This document shows, one piece after another, positions 1-7,807 of a stretch of 64,000 nucleotides of DNA. Position numbers and translations under genes: made by a program. This stretch comes from Shewanella pneumatophori (GTDB lineage: Bacteria > Pseudomonadota > Gammaproteobacteria > Enterobacterales > Shewanellaceae). Location of the stretch: assembly GCF_023283895.1 (NCBI RefSeq), contig NZ_JAKILB010000015.1, positions 1 to 64,000 of the forward strand, read 5' to 3'. Below the pieces are notes generated by a model. It had not been told where the DNA came from and did no database searches. It saw only the letters and a program-made list of their open reading frames with translations. Position 1 is the stretch's first letter. The number at the start of each line of letters is the position of its first letter.

Positions 1-49
1 CGATGGTAGTGTGGGGTCTCCCCATGTGAGAGTAGGTCATTTCCAGGCG
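1..49 (+). rRNA. rrf: 5S ribosomal RNA, 3' end (partial)
   Basis: The first ~49 bases closely match the 3' third of gammaproteobacterial 5S rRNA: the CGATGGTAGTGTGGGG arm, the GTCTCCCCATG loop region, the GAGAGTAGG segment and a terminal CCAGGC. The 5' part lies outside the window. A strong terminator follows at once, so this is the end of an rRNA operon on the plus strand. Confidence 0.93.
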
Positions 50-62
50 CCTATTTAAGTAG

Positions 63-92
63 AAAAGCCACCTGAATAAGGTGGCTTTTTTG
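63..92 (+). terminator. Rho-independent terminator of the rRNA operon
   Basis: An AAAAGCCACC / GGTGGCTTTT stem with a short TGAATAA-type loop is followed by a run of T. It lies about 15 bases past the 5S 3' end and ends the rRNA transcript. Confidence 0.9.
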
Positions 93-122
93 CGTTTGGG
101 CGACATAAAAGTAATTAAGATT

Positions 123-341
123 ACCTAAACAATGTCTCGTTATCGGTTTAGGTGACTTTTCTACTTAAGCACGTACGTGCAATACCTACTCCCGACGCCG
201 CCCCGCCGCTGAGCGGGGCCTGAAACTGCATCCATGCGTTTCAGGCATTCGGCACATCCATGTGCCTTGTCTCCGGCTTCGAAGGCAAGCTTCTCCGCGT
301 TCAAGTGAGTCTGAATACTGCGTATTCAAAGCGCCTCACTT
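123..341. repeat. Cluster of hairpins downstream of the rRNA operon
   Basis: This non-coding stretch contains at least five stem-loops. They are ACCTAAAC/GTTTAGGT (123-153), CCCCGC/GCGGGG (201-218), CCTGAAAC with nested GCAT-cc-ATGC and GTTTCAGG (219-245), GGCACAT-cc-ATGTGCC (251-266), and AAGTGAG/CTCACTT (303-341) enclosing GAATAC/GTATTC (313-327). Two hairpins share the apex CATCCATG. I see no ORF. It resembles a dispersed intergenic repeat unit, but I cannot test copy number from one window. Confidence 0.6.
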
Positions 342-396
342 TCACCCCCATGTGTTCGCTGCGCGAATCGATTATGGATTAGTGACAAAAGCTATT

Positions 397-421
397 AAGC
401 CAACTTAAGAAGTTGGCTTTG
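397..421. terminator. Hairpin, possible secondary terminator
   Basis: A perfect 10-bp stem, AAGCCAACTT / AAGTTGGCTT with an AAG loop, is followed by only three T. It could be a second stop for rRNA read-through or the stop for the minus-strand operon that ends at 512. No gene is visible between 50 and 511. Confidence 0.4.
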
Positions 422-511
422 CGTATAGGAAGCTATTGATTGGAGGGGTTATTGCAATTAGGGAGAGAGTCGAAGTTATGCTAGCTTATTTATCTTTAAC
501 GACGACTTAAT

Positions 512-796
512 TTAAAAGAAAAAGTAGTAAGCAATAAGGACAAAGGACAGTAGTGCACCTATGATAACAGGGTAAATCTGGTAGCCATCCTCTGCTCTAC
601 GTGCTCGTCTAAAACATAGATTCACTAAGATTAGGTTAAACGCCGCTACGGCGACCGAAGTCATTGCGCCATGTTGAAACGACATATCTTTTATGGAAAC
701 AATTAAGTAGATCAGAATGATCCAGTCAAAGATGATCAAGTATAAAAAGAGCTTTTGTAAGGCATCAGGTCCTTTTCGCTCATATGAAGCAGGCAT
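512..796 (-). CDS. Small hypothetical membrane protein
   Basis: This encodes 94 residues and I do not recognise the family. Three hydrophobic segments are visible: about residues 15-35 (LFLYLIIFDWIILIYLIV), 43-60 and 73-94, with a basic RRARRAEDG turn between the last two. I chose the ATG at 796 because AAGGAG sits 7 bases upstream. An in-frame GTG at 817 would place that ribosome site inside the gene. It lies 57 bp after the PilZ gene on the same strand, so it may be the last gene of the flagellar cap/motor operon. No terminator separates the two, but nothing in the protein itself points to flagella. Confidence 0.65.
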   Translation of the reverse strand: MPASYERKGPDALQKLFLYLIIFDWIILIYLIVSIKDMSFQHGAMTSVAVAAFNLILVNLCFRRARRAEDGYQIYPVIIGALLSFVLIAYYFFF

Positions 797-853
797 TGTG
801 ATCTCCTTATTTGTCACGGAATACCCAATATTTTTAATTTATTAAAGTTGGAG

Positions 854-1282
854 CTAATTACTCATATTGTAAATCTTAGTGGTGATGTAACTTATCCTTT
901 TTTCATCTTTTTCTGTCCACTTAGCTCCAACAAAATTAAGTTTGCGATTGATTTTCTCTAGGCGCATTACTTGGATTTGAAATCGCTCACCGTCTAAAGA
1001 AATATCAACAATTTGTTTAGGTAGTAGAGTTGAACTGCTAATGAAGCCAATCCCACCTAGGCCTATGTTTTTTATGTTGGCAATACCAATTTTTTTGTTG
1101 AATAAGTAATGGCATTTAATAAGTGATACTGTAATGCCATCACATGCGAAGCTAATATCTTGCAGTTCTCTTTGTCTTAGACTAAATCGAACATATTCTC
1201 GGTCTTCATGTTCTGCTTGCTCTATATTTGGCTGTTTATCTGCAGTAATAAACTCGCCCTGAGCGATTATTGGTTTGTCCAT
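854..1282 (-). CDS. PilZ-domain protein, probable c-di-GMP receptor
   Basis: This encodes 142 residues. It carries an RxxxR motif (REYVR, about residues 28-32) followed by a beta-rich stretch and a glycine-rich NIGLGGIGF segment. That segment fits the second PilZ signature (D/N-x-S-x-x-G) except that G replaces S. PilZ domains bind cyclic di-GMP; YcgR-type proteins use it to brake the flagellar motor, but this one lacks the separate N-terminal YcgR domain. It overlaps the end of motB by 16 bp and is therefore translationally linked to the stator genes, which suggests a motor- or surface-related job. Function is inferred from the motif and position. Confidence 0.75.
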   Translation of the reverse strand: MDKPIIAQGEFITADKQPNIEQAEHEDREYVRFSLRQRELQDISFACDGITVSLIKCHYLFNKKIGIANIKNIGLGGIGFISSSTLLPKQIVDISLDGERFQIQVMRLEKINRKLNFVGAKWTEKDEKRISYITTKIYNMSN

Positions 1283-2277
1283 ACTTGTGGGTATCTAACC
1301 CTAGTTTGGTTTGCTTCAGCAATTCGCTTAGCTTGTTGCAATTCTGCTTTTGCAGCACCATTTTCAACAGACAAGCCCATCATTTGTTTAAGCTGGTTTT
1401 CTGCGGCAGAGGTCATTACTAAAACTTCTATACGACGGTTTGCTGCAGCTGCAGGATCTTCGGCTATGTAGGGAGCTTGGTCTGCCATGCCGGTCACTTG
1501 AATGACTTGGCTACGATTAATGCCGCCATATTCTAGTACCCGTCTCGCTAAAAGAGCGCGTTTACTTGAAAGCTCCCAGTTGGTAAAGCTTTTACCTGCA
1601 TAAGGGCTCGAATCTGTATGGCCTGAAATAGTGATTTTATTTTCGACTCGACTTAGTAATGGAGCTAAAGCCATTAGTAGGTCTTCAAAATAAGGCATCA
1701 TTTCTGAACTACCGCGGGTAAACATAAACTGGTGTACGTTATCGTGCATTAATATACGAACGCCTTGGGGGACAACTTGTAACTCAACATTAGCGCCCAT
1801 GCTGACATCTCTAATTACGCTATCAATTTCTTTAGCAAGAAACTCTAGCTGAGCCTGAGTCTCAAATTTTCCTGGTACTAAAGAATTTAACTCTGGGCCT
1901 CTGCCCGCTTTAGCGTTTTCCTCGCCAAATGGAATACGGTTATGCATTGCTGGGCCGCTTTTATCTACACCCGTCGAAGTTGCTGGAAGCACTGCTTGTT
2001 GAATCCCTAAGTTGCCTTGGAACTCAAGCATTGATGGTGCGCCGCCTAAATCAAACGGGTTGATTGAGCCATTGTCATATAGGTCGCCATTTAGATACTG
2101 CACAATCATAGTTCTTTCTTGTTGATCGGCAATCTGCATAATCCATAACACCATAAACAGTGCCATCATAGCTAAAGTGAAGTCAGCAAAGGCAACTTTC
2201 CAAGCGCCGCCATGTCCGGCTTTCGCTTTGGCGCGTTTTTTACGGCGAATGACAATTGGCTCTGTTCTAGTCAGCAT
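1267..2277 (-). CDS. motB: Lateral flagellar stator protein MotB (LafU)
   Basis: The stator subunit anchors the ion channel to peptidoglycan. A basic N-terminus (IRRKKRAKAKAG) is followed by one transmembrane helix, FADFTLAMMALFMVLWIM, and a C-terminal OmpA-like domain with the motif ISGHTDSSPY and a terminal ANRRIEVLV. Starting at the ATG at 2277 (TAATG overlap with the motA stop) puts the channel aspartate at residue 32, as in E. coli MotB. An in-frame ATG at 2301 lies inside motA and has no ribosome site. The Asp and the overall likeness point to a proton-type stator. The gene is cotranscribed with motA and overlaps the PilZ gene. Confidence 0.93.
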   Translation of the reverse strand: MLTRTEPIVIRRKKRAKAKAGHGGAWKVAFADFTLAMMALFMVLWIMQIADQQERTMIVQYLNGDLYDNGSINPFDLGGAPSMLEFQGNLGIQQAVLPATSTGVDKSGPAMHNRIPFGEENAKAGRGPELNSLVPGKFETQAQLEFLAKEIDSVIRDVSMGANVELQVVPQGVRILMHDNVHQFMFTRGSSEMMPYFEDLLMALAPLLSRVENKITISGHTDSSPYAGKSFTNWELSSKRALLARRVLEYGGINRSQVIQVTGMADQAPYIAEDPAAAANRRIEVLVMTSAAENQLKQMMGLSVENGAAKAELQQAKRIAEANQTRVRYPQVWTNQ

Positions 2278-3134
2278 TAACTTTTTTGCTCCACCATCCA
2301 ACGTTCAAGTTCAATAAAGCTTGGGCGATTTTCACTTTGAATTTGTTTGCGGCCAGCATCTACGGCTTGCATTGGCGGTTTACCTTTAGCAAATGCGCTA
2401 AGCGCGGCTGCTACGCAACGTAGTTGTGCTGACTTACGTTCAACAAGATGTTCTAGTGCTTTAGAGAGCGGGTCGAATAAACAGTAACAGGCAAAAATAC
2501 CAATAAAAGTACCGACTAGAGCTGCTGCCACTTTGACGCCGATCATGGTGATAGGGCCATCAATATTAGACATGGTAATAATAATCCCCATCACCGCAGC
2601 CAAAATACCAAAGCCTGGCATGGCCTCAGCGGTTTTTGCTAGCGCGTGTGAAGGACGCATTCTGTCTTCTTCAATACGGTGGATTTCTTCTTCGAGAATG
2701 TGTTCTAAATCATGCGGTGATATCTTACCAATGGACTGCAGTCTAAGATTATCTATGAGGAAATTAAGCACGTTTGAATGCTCTAAAACGGCTGGATACA
2801 TGAGAAATAATGAGCTTTCACGTGGGTTTTCAAGGTGATCATCTAGTACGCGTAAGCCTTGAGCCTGTATTTGAGACATTAGCATGCCCATTAAGCCAAA
2901 CAACTGTGGATAAAGCTCAGGATCCTCTTGTTCAACTTTTACTATTTCTTTGAGTTGTTCAATCATTTCTATTAGCACTGGTTTAGGGTTTGCAATAATT
3001 AATGCTCCAACACCAGCGCCAAAAATAATCAGTATTTCAGCAGGTTGCCATAAAGATATTAGCGATCCTCCGGCCCAAATATAGCCGCCAAATACCGATA
3101 AAATAATGATTACTAGCCCAACCAGTTTGCTCAT
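2277..3134 (-). CDS. motA: Lateral flagellar stator protein MotA (LafT)
   Basis: This encodes 285 residues, close to E. coli MotA (295). The four-helix pattern is visible: helices near residues 3-22, 30-48, about 168-190 (MPGFGILAAVMGIIITMS) and about 200-220. A large cytoplasmic loop between helices 2 and 3 contains EEDRMRPSHALAKTAEAMP. The N-terminus (FGGYIWAGGSLISLWQPAE) follows the proton-type MotA pattern rather than PomA. MotA and MotB form the torque-generating channel in the inner membrane. It lies 14 bp after fliA and overlaps motB. Confidence 0.94.
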   Translation of the reverse strand: MSKLVGLVIIILSVFGGYIWAGGSLISLWQPAEILIIFGAGVGALIIANPKPVLIEMIEQLKEIVKVEQEDPELYPQLFGLMGMLMSQIQAQGLRVLDDHLENPRESSLFLMYPAVLEHSNVLNFLIDNLRLQSIGKISPHDLEHILEEEIHRIEEDRMRPSHALAKTAEAMPGFGILAAVMGIIITMSNIDGPITMIGVKVAAALVGTFIGIFACYCLFDPLSKALEHLVERKSAQLRCVAAALSAFAKGKPPMQAVDAGRKQIQSENRPSFIELERWMVEQKS

Positions 3135-3148
3135 ACTATCTCACTTAG

Positions 3149-3874
3149 TTACCGTTCCCACTGTTGGTAGATACTGTGCAGTTGCTTAACTGCTTGTTTG
3201 TGCAGTTGGCATATTCGAGTTTCTGTTAGACCTAAAGTGGCGGCAATTTCTTTTAAATTAAGTTCATGTTGATAGTAAAGCGACAGGATCACCTGTTCTC
3301 TTTTGTTTAATTTTGAAATAGCTTGTAATAAATATTCTTTTGCCGAAAATTGCTCCAAAACATCATTATTATCAATGAAGTGGCGACCATCACTAATTAG
3401 CTCATCTAAGCTATGCATGGATTCGGATTGTGAAGCGTATAGCCGCTCACGATACTCTGTTGGGCTCAGTGACATGGCGTCAGCAATTTCATTGTCGCTC
3501 GGTTCACGTTCAAGCTGACGGGTCAATTTTCTTACCATGTCATTCAGTTCATGGGCTTGTTGCCTGACAGGGCGCGGACGCCAATCTTGGCGGCGTAATT
3601 CATCTAATATGGCGCCACGGATCCGCTGCCCTGCAAATGAAATAAAGCCATTATCGTATTCACCGGGATAACGCCTTGCAGATTCGAGTAACGCCATTAA
3701 GCCAATCTGCTCCATATCTTCTATAGCTAACACCGAGCCGCAATGACTTCTAAGCTGCGACACTGCGCGCTTAACCAAAGGTAAGTACTGAGTCATAACT
3801 TGGCTTTCAGATAAGCGGCGGCCGCTAGTATCTTCGCTAACTTCTTGATAAGCAGATTGGGCTGTATTCATCAC
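3149..3874 (-). CDS. fliA: Lateral flagellar sigma-28 factor (FliA/LafS)
   Basis: This encodes 241 residues, the usual FliA size. Region 2 (EDMEQIGLMALLESARRY, then FISFAGQRIRGAILDELRR) binds core polymerase and the -10 element. Region 3 lies around residues 100-140, and region 4 holds the helix-turn-helix NLKEIAATLGLTETRICQL. Sigma-28 directs late flagellar genes such as flagellin and is restrained by FlgM, which is encoded at 20929-21210. It sits between fliL and motA in one operon with 8-14 bp gaps. Two adjacent ATG codons occur at the start; either could be used. Confidence 0.95.
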   Translation of the reverse strand: MMNTAQSAYQEVSEDTSGRRLSESQVMTQYLPLVKRAVSQLRSHCGSVLAIEDMEQIGLMALLESARRYPGEYDNGFISFAGQRIRGAILDELRRQDWRPRPVRQQAHELNDMVRKLTRQLEREPSDNEIADAMSLSPTEYRERLYASQSESMHSLDELISDGRHFIDNNDVLEQFSAKEYLLQAISKLNKREQVILSLYYQHELNLKEIAATLGLTETRICQLHKQAVKQLHSIYQQWER

Positions 3875-3882
3875 AAGAACCT

Positions 3883-4338
3883 TTATTGAATAACCATACG
3901 GGTGAATAAGACTTCGTCTAGCTCGATGGCAAAATCGTTATTAGCTAAAACTACCGATAGCAAGCTGTGGGCTTCTTTTTGCAGTGACTCAAATTGTTCC
4001 GAGCTGTTTAATTCATTGAAATGCTTTTTAGAAAACATCTTCATTAATGAATTTCTTATTACTGGATCAGCTTGCTGTATGGTGTGGGCCACATTTGCGG
4101 ATCGACTTTTAAATGCCATCTCGAGCAGTAAATAGTGAGGGTATTCATCACCTGGAATTGAGATTACAAACTTTTCTAACGGATAGAACTGTGCGGTTTT
4201 GACTTCTTTTTCTGAAGCAAATAAGTCACCACCAATAAGCTGTGGTGATTGAGTTCCTAGCCAAAATGTTGCTGCTGTCCAGCCCATTAGTAAGCAAAAA
4301 ATGCTAAATCGTTTAGCTGATTTTTTAGTTGATGCCAT
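3883..4338 (-). CDS. fliL: Flagellar basal-body protein FliL (LafF)
   Basis: This encodes 151 residues. A basic N-terminal tail (STKKSAKRF) is followed by a single transmembrane segment (about residues 11-30) and a periplasmic domain with FYPLEKFVISIPGDEYPHYLLLEMAFKSRS, which is typical of FliL. FliL surrounds the stator in the membrane and affects torque and swarming. The C-terminal pattern (IELDEVLFTRMVIQ) also fits. It sits between fliK and fliA with 14- and 8-bp gaps. Confidence 0.88.
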   Translation of the reverse strand: MASTKKSAKRFSIFCLLMGWTAATFWLGTQSPQLIGGDLFASEKEVKTAQFYPLEKFVISIPGDEYPHYLLLEMAFKSRSANVAHTIQQADPVIRNSLMKMFSKKHFNELNSSEQFESLQKEAHSLLSVVLANNDFAIELDEVLFTRMVIQ

Positions 4339-4352
4339 GAAATAGTCCTAGG

Positions 4353-5447
4353 TTATGCGAGTAGATCAACCTGATCTTGCTGCTGATTTTCGTATGAAAA
4401 AGTTAACGGCTCATGCAGGCTCGCTAGCTGTATATTGGATTGCTGATCTTGTTGTTGGCGCTCTTTTGAAGACTCACCTTGGCCAATATCAACATCTATT
4501 TGGCCGCCATGGTCATTGGCGAGCTCACCGCGTAACCTCTCTAAGCCAGCTAATAAAGCGTCACGTACCACTGAGTTGGCCGCATGCATTTGTATGTGCA
4601 AACGGTCGCCTTCTAAGCGCACATTGAGCTCAATTTTGCCTAGCTCCGGAGGGTCGAGACGGATCTCTGCTTGCTTTATTTGTTGATCAATTTGAAAGCG
4701 TATTTGCTCGCGAAGTGGTGACAGCATGTCGTGTGATTGCTGTAGTAATGGAGCCGATTGACTGACTGATATTGGTCCCCATTGCGCAACGGCTGCTTGT
4801 GAGCGAGTGTTGTTAACCAATAATTGGTTGGTTACTGACTCGATATTATCCAAATTACTGCTATCTAATAGTTGGTTAGTAAATGGACTTTGCAGTGCTG
4901 GTACATGGGGGAAGGCTGGTGTAATAGCTGGTTTAACTAAGCCTAAATCTAGACTTGGATTGTAGTTTTGATTCACCGGTTTATCGCCACTAAAGCCTAT
5001 GTTAGTAACAGGTGTTTTAGTGTGTTTTTCTATGTTTGAACTTATGTTCTCAGTCGTTTTTTGCTGATGTATTTGCGGTATAATTACGCCAGTTGCATCA
5101 TTTTTTACCGCATTAAAATTAACACTTACTCCCGTTTGGCTGTTATTTAAATCGGCTAATGGCTCGCTATCACTATGATATACGCTGCCACTAATAGCTG
5201 AATTAATTGCGCTTGTAATCGGTGGTTGCTGATATAAATTTTCGGTTATCGCCGTTGCATACACACCAGCATTGAAGCTTGTTGATACTGGTGTAATTTG
5301 AGCCGAAGCTAGCGAAAACGGCATCGACTCGTTAGTGCTTTCTTGCTCAGCATTGTCGATACCCAAAATAGAGTTTGATGGCTTTATTTGGCCATTATTC
5401 ACTGCAGGCGCAGTGACACTGGTATTAATTAATACAGAGTTATTCAT
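4353..5447 (-). CDS. fliK: Hook-length control protein FliK (LafE)
   Basis: This encodes 364 residues. The N-terminal two thirds are low-complexity and rich in N, S, T and Q, as expected for the molecular ruler. The C-terminal Flg_hook domain is clear: REQIRFQIDQQIKQAEIRL followed by DPPELGKIELNVRLEGDRL and HIQMHAANSVVRDALL. FliK sets hook length and switches export from hook to filament proteins through FlhB. The ATG at 5447 was chosen because GGAG lies 6-7 bases upstream; it overlaps the fliT stop by 8 bases. An upstream in-frame start (5468) has no such site. Confidence 0.9.
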   Translation of the reverse strand: MNNSVLINTSVTAPAVNNGQIKPSNSILGIDNAEQESTNESMPFSLASAQITPVSTSFNAGVYATAITENLYQQPPITSAINSAISGSVYHSDSEPLADLNNSQTGVSVNFNAVKNDATGVIIPQIHQQKTTENISSNIEKHTKTPVTNIGFSGDKPVNQNYNPSLDLGLVKPAITPAFPHVPALQSPFTNQLLDSSNLDNIESVTNQLLVNNTRSQAAVAQWGPISVSQSAPLLQQSHDMLSPLREQIRFQIDQQIKQAEIRLDPPELGKIELNVRLEGDRLHIQMHAANSVVRDALLAGLERLRGELANDHGGQIDVDIGQGESSKERQQQDQQSNIQLASLHEPLTFSYENQQQDQVDLLA

Positions 5448-5766
5448 GATTAACTCCAGCACTTGCACAAGTAAATTGATAAGCAGCTAAGCCATCTTGT
5501 TGTAATTTAAACTTGTGCATTTCTTGCTTGAGTTGCTCTTGTGCTTGCTGCATTTGCGAAACAATATCTTTGTGAGTAGCAGCCAAAGATTGGCGCGCAA
5601 GCAACTGCGAGCGCGATGTTGGTTTACCGGCTTTTTTTAGGGCATTAGTCATTTTCTGATTCACCATGACTAATTTTTCCCAGTTTTGTGCAGCAGCATG
5701 AAATTGCAAAGCTTGCTCAAATCGTTGCCACTGCTCAATTGAGATTGGCCCATCCAGATCTGACAT
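5440..5766 (-). CDS. fliT: FliT-like export chaperone (LafD)
   Basis: This encodes 108 residues, mostly helical, with heptad-like stretches (VSQMQQAQEQLKQEMHKF). The identification rests mainly on position, directly after fliS and before fliK, which is the fliDST order, and on size and helicity; sequence conservation in FliT is low. FliT is the cap-protein (FliD) chaperone. The start at 5766 (MSDLDGPIS) gives a 32-bp overlap with fliS. An upstream in-frame start at 5814 would overlap by 80 bp and seems less likely. Confidence 0.75.
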   Translation of the reverse strand: MSDLDGPISIEQWQRFEQALQFHAAAQNWEKLVMVNQKMTNALKKAGKPTSRSQLLARQSLAATHKDIVSQMQQAQEQLKQEMHKFKLQQDGLAAYQFTCASAGVNHE

Positions 5767-6115
5767 CAGTAATGACCTTAGTAATTGGAATAAGAGCTGT
5801 TGTGCTGTTTTCAACGCTAGCTATGACCAGTTGGCGGCTACAATAGTCGTAAAGCTGATTCAGCTTGGTAGCGACTTCACCACCGTTTTCAAGGTCGAGC
5901 ATAGAATCCAGCCCATGAACTATGTTGAGGCACTTATTGATACTTTGGCCCTTCTCTTCAAAGCTTTTACGTTGCATAAAACCTGCTGCTCGCTGGATCT
6001 CTTCTAAAAGCCCATCTAGTAACATACGCACCATTTCATGAGGATTGGCAGCTGCTGCTCTAGCATTGATAGAGGTTTGCTTATAAGCGTTGAATGGATC
6101 ATGCTCGTTTAACAT
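5735..6115 (-). CDS. fliS: Flagellin export chaperone FliS (LafC)
   Basis: This encodes 126 residues. The FliS signature is visible: NAYKQTSINARAAAANPHEM, then MLLDGLLEEIQRAAGFM and a final SRQLVIASVENSTTALIP helix. FliS binds the C-terminus of flagellin in the cytoplasm and hands it to the export gate. AAGGAA lies about 9 bases ahead of the ATG. It follows fliD by 14 bp. Confidence 0.93.
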   Translation of the reverse strand: MLNEHDPFNAYKQTSINARAAAANPHEMVRMLLDGLLEEIQRAAGFMQRKSFEEKGQSINKCLNIVHGLDSMLDLENGGEVATKLNQLYDYCSRQLVIASVENSTTALIPITKVITDVRSGWANLN

Positions 6116-6129
6116 TTTGCTAGAATTCC

Positions 6130-7518
6130 TTAGTAAAACAGCGAGCTGGCTGAGTTAAGTTGGTTGATGGTGTTTTCCATCGCGGTAAACTGCGATAGAT
6201 AAATTTGGTATCTTTGCTCCATTTGGCGATCATGGTTATCCATGCTGGTCTCAACGCGCTCTATTTGCTTTTCGAGGTTATCTTTTTTGAGATCCATCGA
6301 GCCTTGGAACTTGGTGAAAGGGTCAATCAGGTTGTCGAGACGATCGATATAGCTACCACTATCGGTAAACATCGCTTGTATTGCATTAGGGTCATCTTTA
6401 AGGGCTTTAGAAAGTTTGCTTGAGTCGATTTCGAGTTTGCCATCACGACCCATTTCTACGCCGATATCTGACAAACGCATGCCGTTTGGTGCACTATCAA
6501 AAATGGCATCACGCATACCTTGTTGCAGCATTCTTATGCTTGAGTCGCCTTTTAATACCCCGAGTTGGTCTTCAGTGATTGAAGAGTTAAAGTCATCATC
6601 TTTATCCTCGTCATCTTCATCATCACTACTATCATCTTTGTCTGAGTTTTCCTGATTAAGCTCGTCTAAGGCTTCGCTGCCCATTGAACGGGTCAGTTTG
6701 TTAATCTCATCCATTAAGTCATTAAAGATATCTACAAAATCTTCAACAGCTTGCTCGCTAGAATCGGTATCAGAGACAATGTTGATACTGCTGCTTTCGC
6801 CAACTGCATGGGTTTTATTTAATTCAATTGAAACGCCGTCAATGACATTAGCTAAGTTGTTGCTGCTACTGGTGATGTCGATACCATTAAGGTTTACCTT
6901 GGCATCTTGGGCTGCGCGGCGCTCAGTCATGCCCCAATCAGCGCCGTTGAAGTTGACGCTAATATTATTAGCCGCACCAGATTCTTTTGAAGACAGCATG
7001 AGCTCTACCTGACCACCGGTTCTGACTAATGAGGCTTGAACACCTGGGTTGTCTGGATGATCGTTAATCATGCTGGTAAGGTCTTTGACTGTCGCTGTAC
7101 TATCAGCGTTGAGCACTGACATGTCGAGACTAATGGTGTCGGCGGCATCAGCTCCAAGCTGAATCTCGATAACACCAGTTGTTGGGATTAATGCATCTTC
7201 GCTAGCAAAGTTTTTAGTTAGTTGGTGTGCTTGAGCGAGTTGCTCAACATATAAGTCATAGTTACCAGTAGGCGCACCGCTATCTACAGTAATAGTGGCG
7301 TTGTCATCGCTAATTGATGAGGTTTTGCTTTCGAACGCATCTCCATTAATCTTTTCAAGATTGCTGGTCATCTTATCTAGGCTGCGTTCAAGGATCTTAT
7401 AGGCATCAAGTTGCGACTCATATTTGCTCTTGTTGCTTTCAAATATTTGATCTTTGCCCATGCGCTCTGCGGCAATAAGTTGTTCGGCAAATGAGGCGCC
7501 ACCCATACCTGAAATCAT
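6130..7518 (-). CDS. fliD: Filament cap / hook-associated protein 2, FliD (LafB)
   Basis: This encodes 462 residues, typical for FliD. The N-terminal FliD domain starts ISGMGGASFAEQLIAAERM, and the C-terminal domain includes LKGDSSIRMLQQGMRDAIF and a coiled coil ending in LSQFTAMENTINQLNSASS. FliD forms the filament cap that folds exported flagellin. Between the two domains (about residues 291-307) lies a run made almost only of D, E, S and K, which is unusual. GGAGAA precedes the ATG. This is the first gene of the long minus-strand operon, with a sigma-54 promoter 27 bp upstream. Confidence 0.94.
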   Translation of the reverse strand: MISGMGGASFAEQLIAAERMGKDQIFESNKSKYESQLDAYKILERSLDKMTSNLEKINGDAFESKTSSISDDNATITVDSGAPTGNYDLYVEQLAQAHQLTKNFASEDALIPTTGVIEIQLGADAADTISLDMSVLNADSTATVKDLTSMINDHPDNPGVQASLVRTGGQVELMLSSKESGAANNISVNFNGADWGMTERRAAQDAKVNLNGIDITSSSNNLANVIDGVSIELNKTHAVGESSSINIVSDTDSSEQAVEDFVDIFNDLMDEINKLTRSMGSEALDELNQENSDKDDSSDDEDDEDKDDDFNSSITEDQLGVLKGDSSIRMLQQGMRDAIFDSAPNGMRLSDIGVEMGRDGKLEIDSSKLSKALKDDPNAIQAMFTDSGSYIDRLDNLIDPFTKFQGSMDLKKDNLEKQIERVETSMDNHDRQMEQRYQIYLSQFTAMENTINQLNSASSLFY

Positions 7519-7544
7519 TTTATTTCTCCAATTCGCATAGGAAT

Positions 7545-7560
7545 GGCAACCTTTGTGCCA
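7545..7560 (-). promoter_or_regulatory. Sigma-54 (-24/-12) promoter for fliD operon
   Basis: Read on the minus strand the sequence is TGGCAC-N5-TTGCC, against the sigma-54 consensus TGGCAC-N5-TTGCW. The GG and GC elements are correctly spaced, and only the final base departs from consensus. Transcription would start near 7534, giving a leader of about 16 bases ahead of the fliD ATG at 7518. The locus also encodes a sigma-54 activator (LafK), which makes this site very plausible. Confidence 0.82.
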
Positions 7561-7646
7561 TTTATTTAAGTGTTTGTTTTTGAATGTATTGAGCAGTAAG
7601 TTTTATTGGTAATGACCTACGCCTTTCCGTTTGTAGCGACGTAAAG

Positions 7647-7661
7647 GGAAGTGCTACTTCC
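7647..7661. promoter_or_regulatory. Inverted repeat, candidate activator site upstream of fliD promoter
   Basis: GGAAGT-gct-ACTTCC is a perfect inverted repeat. It is centred roughly 120 bp upstream of the predicted sigma-54 start, a usual distance for an enhancer-binding protein. A second TTCCGTT half-like motif lies at about 7625. The stretch 7561-7756 holds no ORF. Binding by LafK is inference. Confidence 0.35.
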
Positions 7662-7756
7662 GTTATTGAATATGCTCTAAATATCACTTACTTATCTCTG
7701 ATATAAGGCGACATTTACGTTCGGATGCTGAAGCATTACTGAGATTTTTGATAAAT

Positions 7757-7780
7757 AAAAAAGGAGCCGAAAGGCTCCTT
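7757..7780 (-). terminator. Rho-independent terminator of lafA
   Basis: AAGGAGCC-GAAA-GGCTCCTT forms an 8-bp stem with a GNRA-type loop. It has a T run on the minus strand and lies 27 bp after the lafA stop. It makes lafA a single-gene transcript. Confidence 0.92.
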
Positions 7781-7807
7781 TTGATATTGGGATAGTAGGG
7801 AGGAAGA

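Noticed and set aside
1267-2301. motB starting at 2301
   Set aside because: This would lie within motA without a ribosome site and would move the key aspartate away from residue 32.
6416-6655. Serine-rich plus-strand ORF opposite fliD
   Set aside because: It is the reverse reading of the Asp/Glu-rich fliD codons; low-complexity shadow with no ribosome site.
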